NCBI RefSeq assembly: GCF_047511655.1
Contig: NC_133401.1
Span: forward strand, 14,974,001 to 15,038,000
Reading direction: 5' to 3'
Length of the DNA stretch: 64,000 nt
From: Castor canadensis
Lineage: Eukaryota > Chordata > Mammalia > Rodentia > Castoridae
Shown here: in pieces, positions 55,201-64,000 of the stretch
How the letters are laid out: each line of letters starts with the position of its first letter
Numbering within the stretch: position 1 is the first letter of the stretch
The notes under the pieces: generated by a model
The model's database searches: none
What the model was told of the DNA's origin: nothing
Seen by the model: the letters and a program-made list of their open reading frames with translations, nothing else
Made by a program: the position numbers and the translations under genes

Positions 55201-55348
55201 CCTCGGGTGCCATTGAAGAAGAGGGTCTGCCGGGCGGGGTTCTGGATGACCACAATGGATCCATCATATTGATGCAGACGGCAGGTGATCTCTGCCACCC
55301 CACCCTCAGCCACTGTCACGTTCTCTGTCTGTACTTCCTGTCCTGTCC
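52257..55348 (-). CDS. CADM4: CADM4 (nectin-like 4), exons 2-9; exon 1 beyond right edge
   Basis: Single-pass synaptic and myelin cell-adhesion protein of the Ig superfamily. Exons: 55202-55348, 54844-54996, 54469-54603, 53990-54154, 53794-53884, 53218-53390, 52700-52828 and 52257-52366. The 1103 coding bases plus a 64-base first exon would make 388 residues, exactly the human length. IgV domain with C44 and C104; two Ig C2 domains (C145/C199 in the first). N-glycan sites N67, N262 and N286 are seen in frame. Transmembrane segment about 324-346 (AIVGGILALLVFLIICVLV). The cytoplasmic tail has the protein-4.1-binding region and a C-terminal PDZ ligand (EEFFI). All junctions are phase 1 except that between exons 6 and 7 (phase 2). 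Exon 1 (signal peptide) was not found up to 64000. Confidence 0.97.
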
Positions 55349-55924
55349 CTGGACCAGCAGAGATAGATTAGGAGACTCACTTAAGGCTATAGTCCTTTCT
55401 TTCTCTCTCTTTCTCTGTTCCTCTCCCATCCAACCCTCCAACCTGTCTCCTGTCCCCTCATTTGGTTCATGTTACCTACCTAACATTTCCGGTGGGCTAG
55501 AGCCCAGAAGCAGGAGAAAAATCTCTCTAGAGGGCACAGGGCACACTAGAAGCTAGAGGAAAGGTGGTCACGAAAGGCTCTAGAAGAAAGCCCCATTGGA
55601 TGTGACTTGCACTGACCAACAGAATTTGCTAGAAGTGATACTGTAGGAGCCACAGACCCCAGGCCTGAAGAGGTCTTGCAGCTTCCTTGTGTGCCCTCTG
55701 CTGCCCAGAGATTGCTGGGTGGAAGAGATGCCCAGCCAACAACCAGCACCCGATACCTGCCATGTGAGGAAGGCCATCCTGGATTACCAGGAGACTGGGG
55801 CCACACAAGTGACCCCAATTGAGACCAAGAGAAGTCTGCCTACCTGACACAGCCCAAATCACTGACCCAAAGTCATGAGCAAATGAGTGATTATTGTTTT
55901 AAGCCACTAAATTGGGGTTTTGTT

Positions 55925-56085
55925 GTCATTTGTGGAGTTTGAACTCAGGGCTCTGAACTTGCTAAGCAAGTGCTCTATCACTTAACCCACACCCACAGCC
56001 CTTTTTGCCTTAGTTTATTGCAGGTGGGGTCTCATGCTTTTTACCCAGGCCAGCCTCAGACCTCAATCTTCCTGTTTCCCGAGTA
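55925..56085 (-). repeat. B1+ID composite SINE, diverged
   Basis: GGAGTTTGAACTCAGGGCTC to CAGCCTCAGACCTCAATC. Confidence 0.7.
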
Positions 56086-56139
56086 CTAAATTTTGAATGG
56101 TCTGTTCCACCGTAAAGTTAAACAGATGCATCACACACC

Positions 56140-56465
56140 TACACTACTTCCGCCAGCATCCTTTGTAGCTGAATGGAGCCACGTGACTGATCTCTGGCCA
56201 ATGGTTTGTAGACAGGAGAGACCACTACCTCCTCCCACTGGGCCCTCTCCCTCTCAGTCCAGCAGGCTGGCTGGCTGGGAGGACTCCAGGGACTCTAGAG
56301 ACGGGTAGGCTCACAAACTGGAAGGAGCCCTGGTCCTTGACTGGCTGTTATCCACCACCTGCCAGTTCAGGATTGCAACGTGGGCAAGCAACACACTTTT
56401 GTGCTGCACCATTGAGTTTCAGGGCTGTTTGTTACAGCAGTTTACCTATCCTGACTAATCCATTG
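56140..56465. repeat. ancient interspersed repeat, perhaps MaLR-type LTR
   Basis: 'AGCCACGTGACTGATCTCTG' near the start and 'TGTTACAGCAGTTTACCTAT ... CTGACTAATCC' at the end resemble MLT1-type LTR fossils. Decayed. Confidence 0.4.
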
Positions 56466-56514
56466 GAGAAGTGAGTAGGGGAGGGATTCAAGATACGAAA
56501 GGGAGTGTTGAGCT

Positions 56515-57885
56515 GGAGGTGCGGCTGGAGGGTGGAGTGCTTGCCCAGCATGCTCAAGGCCCTGGGTCCCATCCCCAGCACCACAAGAAAAAAGAAGATA
56601 AACTGGGCGCCAATGGCTCGTGTCTGTAATCCTAGCTACTCAGGAAGCAGAGATCAGTGGGATTGAGGCTTGAAGCCAGCCCCAGCAACTAGTCTCACAG
56701 ACTATCTCGAAAAAAAAACATCACAAAAAAGGGCTGGCAGAGTGGCTTGAGGTATAAGCCCAACACTAGAAAAAAAAGAAGGAAAAAAAGATGAGGAAAA
56801 AGGAGAAGAGAAAGAGCAGATGAGGAAGAAGAAAACAGTCTAGCAAAAAGCCAAAAACCAAGAGTAATCAGCAGTAACATTACTGTCAAGGTCATTGTCA
56901 TCTGCAAATAACAATAACTACCATAGCTACCGTTTATTAGGTACCTGCTATGCTAGCCCCCTGCTAAGAGCATTACCTGTATAATTTCCATTTAATCTTC
57001 ACAATACCTGTAGAAGGTAGGCACTATTTTCTTTTTGTGTGTGTGTGGGGTACAGGGGTTTCAACTCAGGGCCTCACACTTGCTAGGCAGGTGCTCTACC
57101 ACTTGAACCACACCTCCAGCAAAGGTAGGCACTATTTTCAATCCCCATTTTCCCCAATTCCCTTTTTAATTTTAATTATATTTATTTATTGGTGCTGGGG
57201 CTTGAACCGAGGGTCTGTGTTCAAATTTCCTATTTTTTTTTCCTTTGGCAGCACTGGTGTTTGAACTCAGGGTCTCAAGCTTGCTAGGCAGATGCTCTAC
57301 AACTTGAGCCACTCCACCAACCCTTTTTTTATGTTGGGTTTTTTTTTTTAGATAGGGTCTCTGGAACTATTTGCCTGGGACTGGCTTCAAACTGCAATCT
57401 TCCTGATCTTTGCTTCCTAAGTAGCTAGGATTACAGGAGTGAGCCACCAACGCCAGGCTCCAATTCCCAATTTATAGGTGAGGAAACTGACCCAGAAAGA
57501 TGAAATGACTTGCCCAAGGTCACAGCTGAGAGTGGCAGAGCCAGGATCTGGACTCAGATCTCTCTGATCTCATGTCCTACATCCATACCTACTCCCTGCT
57601 GTGTGGCCAAAGTGTTCCCCACTAGCAAGGGATTGTGGGATATGCTTGTGATGGGTCTGGAATGATGAGCTAAGTCTTTTTTTTTTTTTTTGTCCTCTGG
57701 TATGCTAAGCAAGTGCTCTACCACTAAACTCCCCTCTAGCCATAAACCTATTCTTTTATCCTAAAGAGCAAGTGGAGGTTTTGAAGTCTCACTATGTTAC
57801 CCAGGTGGGTGTCAAACTCCTGGCTCAAGTGATCTTTCTGACTGAGTCTCCTGAGTGCTGGGATTATAGGTATACGCCACAGGGC
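56515..57885. repeat. SINE cluster in CADM4 intron 1
   Basis: Plus: ID 56515-56590, composite 56607-56775. Minus: ID 57050-57118, composite 57243-57457, ID 57675-57742, B1 57765-57885. MIR-like 57465-57565 (minus). Confidence 0.7.
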
Positions 57886-58649
57886 CCTGCTGGTTATTTG
57901 TCTTTAAAGGCCAAGTACTGTCCATGTCTCTTACATTCTGTTGGCTCATTTGAACATTGCCTGAGCCTCATGTAGGTTTCAGGGGCTGGGTACCTGGAGA
58001 TGAGTAAGGTGAGGTCTCTGCCCTGAAAACCCTTTAAGGTTTATGAGGAAGTAGACACAAATCAATGTAATAGCCCATCAAAAGTGTTCTATTTTCTTCT
58101 AAGAGGCTAGGTTGGTCAGGGGTAAAAAAGATTAATTCTGTGGGACAGAGGCAGAGACTGCTGGCTTCCTATCGCTCTTCCATTTCTCCAAAGTAAAACA
58201 ACCCTGATTCGACTATGGTTGCCCTATGTCCAGCAGAAAGTCTTCCTTGCAGCAGGGAGAGGCCATGTGGTAAGGTTTTGTCCAAATGGATATATAAGCA
58301 AAAGTGTCACGAACCAATTTCGGGAGTATTTCCTAAAAAAAAAAAGGGCGGGGCAAGTTCTTTTTCTATTGGGTCATCTTTGTGCTGCTTAAAACAAGGA
58401 TGTGATGCATGGAATTGTGGCAGTTATCTTGGGCCATGAAAACAAGGGAAGTAGGAGTGGTGGGACCAAGAACTGGGATGTAACTGGGCATCGATGAATA
58501 GAACGGCCATAACAGCTCTGGACTCCTACTTCTGGACGTCTTTTGTTAGAGGATCACATACTGGGTATTTAAGCCATTATTTGGGGTTTTACCATCACCT
58601 CCAGGAATGTCAAGCTTAATTTATCCAATTCTAATCCCAAAGTTTCCAA

Positions 58650-58868
58650 TCTCTGTCTCTCTCTGTGTCTCTCTCTCTCTCACTCTCTCTCTCTCTCAGT
58701 CTTGCACTTTGCACTTGCTAGACAGGTGCTCTACCACTTAAGCCACTCCTCCAGCCCTTTTTGCTTTAGTTATTTTTTGGATAGGGTCTCATTTTGCCTG
58801 GACTGACCTCCAACTGTGATCCTCCCTGATCTCTACCTCTTGAGTAGCTGGAATTACAGACATGAGTT
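58650..58868 (-). repeat. (TC)n and composite SINE
   Basis: TC repeat 58650-58700 runs into a minus-strand composite 58700-58868. Confidence 0.7.
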
Positions 58869-59169
58869 ACGGCACCCACTCCCCTCCCCAAGATTTTACA
58901 ATCTCAATAAATGTAAACCTCACCTAGTTGCTCAGGCCAAAATCCTAGAAATCACTCAAGTCTTTTCCCTTTCCTTCCCCGACACTCACTCCATCAGCGG
59001 TATCTGTCCATTCTTACCTCCAAAATACATCCAAATCTATTCACCCTGTCTACCTTGCTCACCACCACCACCGCCACCCCCAACAGCATCACGTCTCACA
59101 TGAACCCTTCAAGAGCCTACCACGTCCATGCCTGCCTCCTGTGAGGCCTTCTCCATTAGCAGACAGAAA

Positions 59170-60010
59170 TATTTTATTTCTGAGACATGGTCTCACTGTG
59201 TAGTCCAGGCTGGCCTGGAACTCTTGATCCTCCTGCCTCAGTCTCCTGAGTTCTGGGATTACAGGCATGCACCACCATGCCCAACTTAGACAGATTTCCC
59301 AAAAAGGGAAGTCAGATCAAGTCAGCTCTCTGCTTAAGACCCTCCAAGGGTACTGGGGTGTAGCTCAGTGGCAGAGCACTTGCCTAGCATATACAAGGCC
59401 CTGGGTTCAATCCCCAGCACCATCATTGCCATCACCACCATCACCATCACTGCCCTCACCACCACCAAACCTGGGAGGACTCATATTACATTTAGAATAA
59501 CATGTAAACGCCCATAGAACTTCAAGATGTGCCATGGCCCAGACCCTCTGTGAACCCACTTCCCACCTCTTTCCTGCTACTCACTACACTCCAGGCTCAC
59601 TGTCCCTCAAATACGCTCGGTAGCTGGGCACTGGTGGCTCACTCCTGCAATCCTAGCTACTCAGGAGGCAGATCAGGAGGATCGAAGTTCAAAGCCAGCC
59701 TGGGCAAATAGTTCCTGAGACCCTATCTTGAAAAAACTCATCACATGCACAAAAAAAGTGCTGGCGGAGTAGCTCAAGGTGTAGGCCCTGAGTTCAAACC
59801 CCAGTACCACAAAAAAACAAAACAAAACAAAACCACTCAGCTTGCTTCCACCTCAGGGCCTTTCCGCGTGCTCTTCCCTCTGCCTGGAATGTTCTCCCCT
59901 GCACCCACCATCCTAGGGCTGCCTTTGTTCTCACTTGAGTCTCTGATCTCTGACCTCCCTTACTTCCAGGTCCCTTCGCCTCCAAGAAATTTTCTGTTTC
60001 CTCCCTATTG
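59170..60010. repeat. SINE cluster and L2 relic
   Basis: Minus B1 59170-59288; ID 59350-59425 (+) followed by CAT/CAC triplets 59418-59466; composite 59630-59812 (+) apparently inserted in an L2 relic (59570-59630 and 59830-60010). Confidence 0.65.
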
Positions 60011-60949
60011 ACTTATGTCCTCTATGGAAATGTCATCTACTCTCCACGAAGGCAGGGATGAAATGTGTGGGGTTTATGGCTGCCCCCTGGTGCCTGGAAG
60101 TGTGCACAGCCATGATAACTGTGTGGGGAGGCTGCTGAAGGACCTACACATGCACAGCAGGATTTCACTTCGGCCTTGCGATTGTGGGAAACCATCATTT
60201 TCATCAGAAACACCAAGTGGGTCCCAACCCCACTGCTTGCCATCAGTGTGACCATGATACCTTTGTGAGCCAAAGTCGCCCAGCCTAGAAAATGGCCACG
60301 GTGCCAGTGCTGGCCTTACAAAAGTGTGCCAGGTGCCTGGGGCTCAGGGATAGCCCTCCTCCCCCCAGGCCACTCCCGAAAGCTCCCAACTTCTGGAAAC
60401 CAGCCTGTGCCCACAAAAACTGGCTTGTGTGCTGGCCCTTTAAAAAAACATCTGGACATCTACCTGTGGATCCTGGATCTCAGCACTAGTCTCTTGCTAG
60501 CCCCCCATTTTACAGATGTGGAGAATGAGGTTTTTATTGGGGGAGGGGGCACCCCATGCAAGTCAGTGACAAAACTCACCATCTTCTGGGAGCCATTGGG
60601 GACCTCTGGATCTTCCCCCTCAAATTATCCTCTGCTCTCTGCTTGAGGGTGCACATAGGGTGAGGGTGGGGGGCTTTTGTTTTCTTCCCTCCCCCTCCTG
60701 AGGAGTCAGTAACCAACAGTGACTGTGCCTGGAATACTAATGTCCCAAGGGCTTTTGTTTCGGGGCTGGGGGGTGGTGGGGGCGGGGCTTTGTGGTCAGA
60801 GAGGGGCTGAGCTTTTGGGACTTAGGCACTGGCCCTTTAAGTGCTGTTGACAGCTAAGAGTCCGCTAGTGCCCTGATAAAGGGACAGGAGAGGGTTTGGG
60901 GAAGAGTGGCTGAGCAGGTGATTTGAAGAGTTCAGTCCACAACCAATGT

Positions 60950-62460
60950 CTATCCCAGGACCCAGGAGCATGGGTTCCACACCTTCTCCATCAGACCCAG
61001 GAGTCTAGGCCTCAGCCCTCCTCCCTCAGAACCAGGGGTCCAGTCCCCAGCCTTCCTCCCTCAGACCCAGGGATCCAATCCCTGGCCTCCTCCCTCAGAC
61101 CCCAGGGTCCAGACCCCCAACCATTTCCTCCACTCAGACCCAGAGATCCAGGCCCCAGCCTCCTCCCTCAGATCTAGGGATCCAGACCCCAGCCTCCTTC
61201 CTCATTCATGGGATCCGACCCCAGCCCTCCTCCCTCACACCCAGGTGTCCAAGCCCCCATCCACTTCCTTTACTCAGACCCAAGGGTCCAGCCCCAACTA
61301 CCTCCTTCCTCAGACCCTGGCCCCAGCCCTTGTCCCTCACACCATTGGTCCAGGTCCCAGCCTCTCCACCATGTGTTCCAGGAGTCTGACCTCCACTTCC
61401 TCCCTTAGAACTAGGGGTCCAGGCTCTCTGCACCCTTCCTCCTTCAAACCCACGGGTCTGAACCCTCCGCCTTCCCCTTCAGACCCAGGAGCCCCAGACT
61501 CGAGCCCCTCCTTCTTCAGACCCAAGAGACAGGGGTCCAGAACACACAGCTGGTGGATGTTTCCACACAGACTAAGCAGAGTGGGGGGAGCATTTCCTGG
61601 GTCCTGAGTCAGCGAATACCCAAGGGAGTCTCAAGGTCACCGTTTCAGGAAGGTCACAGCCACCCCCTCTGTATCCGCTCCCCAGGGGGCTCCTGGCACC
61701 TTGCCTCCTTCCCCCTTCCTCCCCTAGGGAGGTGGTACATCCCTGCATTTTGACTGAACCCCCCTCACCCCCCCATCAATGGCAGAGTCCGAACATCCTC
61801 ACACAAAGCATCAATTCTTCACCAGCTCAGCCTTGTGAAGGCGCCTGTATTTGTAGGACCTAGGCATCAGGGTCCCAGCCCCACCTCCCTTGGAACACCA
61901 GCCCTTCCTCTCTGAGGACCTAAGGGTCTGTAACCTTTCATCCTCCTCAAGACGTAGAAGTATGGACTCCCAACCCCTCCAAATTCAGAACCAGGAGTTC
62001 ACACCCCAGACCCTTCTCCCTCAGATCCTGGGTTTCAGACCCCAGCCCTCCTCCCTGAGACCCAGGGCTCCAGGCCCCAGCCAGCCCTCCTCCTCGCTCT
62101 GACGCAGGCATCCTGGTCCCAGCCAGCTCTTCTCCCTTATACCCAGGGGTCCAGACTCCCAGCCCTCCACAGACCCAGGGCTCCAGGCCCCAGCCCCTCC
62201 TCCATCAGGCTCTAGATAGCTGTCCCCCACTTCCTCCCTCAGACCCAGGAGTCCAGACCCCAGACCTCCTACCTTGGACCCAGGGCTCCAGCCCAGCCCC
62301 CTTTCTCTTGGACCCAGGGCTCCAGCCCAGCCCCCTTTCTCTTGGACCCAGGGCTCCAGCCCAGCCCCTCCTCTCCTGAAAACTTTGGATTCCAAGTCTA
62401 CGGCCCTCAACCTCCAGAACCTGGGTCCTGCCTTCCTCTGTCCTTTGTCTCCCTCCTCTC
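60950..62460. repeat. degenerate GC-rich minisatellite
   Basis: Many imperfect units of about 34-40 bp with the theme 'CCTCCCTCAGACCCAGGG' and 'TCCAGACCCCAGCC'. Two blocks (60950-61550 and 61870-62460) are parted by about 300 bases of unrelated sequence. At 62276-62375 a 34-bp unit (GGACCCAGGGCTCCAGCCCA...) is repeated almost exactly 2.8 times. Confidence 0.75.
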
Positions 62461-64000
62461 TTGGGACCCAGGCTTCAGGTGGGGGCGTCAGGGTGAGTCA
62501 GCAGCGTCACATACAAAGTCCTCCCTGTGGCCCCACGTTCCTGGGATATTCAGGACTCCCTGGATTCCAGGCCTCAGGCCCAGCTAGAGGGTGGGGACTC
62601 TGGAGGGTCACCCTGGGTGTGGGGTTCTGGGGTAAATTCCTGCTCCTAGAAGAGTACAGCTAGCACTGAGCGGCCCCTGTTCGATCCTCCACCCCCAGGG
62701 CCTTTTATTCACCCCCTTCCCGGAAGAGCTGAGGCTCTGCCCCCACCCCTGCCCCCCTGTGTATCCATGGAGGAGCCGGGGTGCCTGGATTCTACAGGCT
62801 GAGTGTGCCCAGGCAGAAACCATGGGCGTTTTGGGTCCTGGTGCCACAAGCCATTGGATGCTGGCGGGTCTGACTGTCTCCAGCCCCCCCATCACCACCC
62901 AGAGAGAGAAAGCTGCCTTTGTGTCCCCAAGACGGGGACAGGCCAGGCTCGCACGACATTAACCCACCCCTGGGCCCCAGCCCTGCTGGGTCTAAGGTCT
63001 TGGATTCCATGGTGGAACCTGACCCCCCACCCCCCCGGGGGGTTCTTGGGGATTCAAGCGACCAGCTCATGGGTGAGTGGGGAGGGTGTAGGGTAGAAAT
63101 CTCCCAAGACCTGTTCCTTGGTGTGGCTCAAAAGGAGGGGAGGGTCCCCCACCCTGTTCTCAGAGTGGCTGGTCAGAACTTTAGCAGGGAAAAGTGAGTC
63201 AGCCTGGGAGGGAAACACTGTATTGGAATCAACAATCCCCCCTTCCCCAGTCTCCCCAACTCTTAACAGCCGCTTTATTCTTTCTTGGTATCTGTAATCT
63301 GCCTTCTCTACTTCTTTCTGTTCCACCCAGTTTCTGGCCTGTGGATCTGTTTCCTGCTGTGTGCATCTCTGGGCAGGGAACTCATCTCTCTTTCTCTCCA
63401 TACTCTAACCTGCCCACCCCAGACCCTTCTTTCTTTCAGCATAAATTCCATCCATCCTCCTCCTCTGGTATTCTTGTCATCTGAGTGAGCCAGCACAGAG
63501 AAAATAGGTTTTGGAAAGGCCACAAACATAGGTTCCATCTCCCATCCCCAACTCCTGCTGGCTGGGTTAGGTGACGGAGAAAAGGGATGACTAAGAAGGA
63601 AATGTGGGGACCACTGAGACTCCCTAAAATTTGGTGTCCAAGGTTATTCTGAAATAGCCAATGAATAAAAGCCAGCAGGGTCCCTGGAGAGCATTTGTCA
63701 CAGCTTCCTACTCTGTACTGTACAGAAGGGACACTCGGTGGCTCAGAGAAGGACACAGATGGGTATAAAATGATATCAAAGAGGATGAGGTGAAGCTGGG
63801 ACCCAGTTCCTTAGCACCTAGCCTAGAGTTCTCTCCATGATACAAAGCTGGCTGTCCACTTGTAAAGCCCCACACATGTAATTTAGCAGACATTTACAGA
63901 GAGGATGTGGGTGCCAGGAAGCAGTGCCTATAATCAAACCAGGGACAAAGCTGAGAGCCATCTCTCGACAAGAGTCCTCAACTGTGTAGGTGGTCAGCTG

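Larger units (their letters stand above)
55349..64000 (-). other. CADM4: CADM4 intron 1 (partial)
   Basis: At least 8.6 kb of intron. The left half is SINE-rich. 60300-60940 is unassigned, 60950-62460 is a degenerate minisatellite, and 62470-64000 shows no repeat or exon I can name. No CpG-rich block with a signal-peptide exon is present. Confidence 0.7.

Noticed and set aside
55349-64000. Possible CADM4 exon 1
   Set aside because: No CpG-rich exon with a signal peptide and phase-1 donor of the expected 64 coding bases was found, so it must lie further right.

Overview
The window is nuclear DNA of a placental mammal. Genes are split into short exons with GT-AG introns, three CpG-rich promoter regions are present, and the remaining sequence is crowded with SINEs, MIR and L2 relics. 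The commonest SINE is a B1-like (7SL-derived) head joined to an ID-like (tRNA-derived) tail, a rodent style. Its consensus looks most like that of beaver and its relatives (Castorimorpha); this is inferred from memory of the family, not from a search.

The gene order matches human 19q13.31. From left to right: XRCC1 (minus strand, exons 1-3 only, running off the left edge), PINLYP (plus, complete), IRGQ (minus, complete coding region), ZNF576 (plus, complete), ZNF428 (minus, complete, with SRRM5 inside its intron on the plus strand), and CADM4 (minus, exons 2-9, with exon 1 beyond the right edge). Every coding exon could be joined with consensus splice sites and matching phases, and no lesion was seen in any of these genes.

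Layout: 1-13466 XRCC1 introns and exons with many SINEs; 13470-13870 XRCC1 promoter; 14712-18046 PINLYP; 18050-24577 SINE-rich interval, part of which may be the IRGQ 3' UTR; 24578-27763 IRGQ; 27900-28640 shared IRGQ/ZNF576 promoter; 28400-31020 ZNF576; 31100-38740 intergenic repeats including an old MaLR LTR; 38746-49150 ZNF428 with SRRM5 at 43595-45762; 49200-51350 intergenic; 51367-64000 CADM4, whose first intron carries a degenerate minisatellite at about 60950-62460.

The genes do not form a pathway. XRCC1 is a DNA single-strand-break repair scaffold, PINLYP a secreted Ly6/uPAR-type protein, IRGQ an IRG-family quasi-GTPase linked to autophagy, ZNF576 and ZNF428 small C2H2 proteins with related C-termini, SRRM5 an SR-rich protein, and CADM4 an Ig-type cell adhesion protein. 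I found no undescribed multi-gene system. The most notable local features are the antisense coding overlap between ZNF428 and SRRM5, the paired 36-bp repeats in SRRM5, a cluster of five TTCCCAGSATGC-type sites at the ZNF428 promoter, and a near-perfect inverted SINE pair at 18974-19050.
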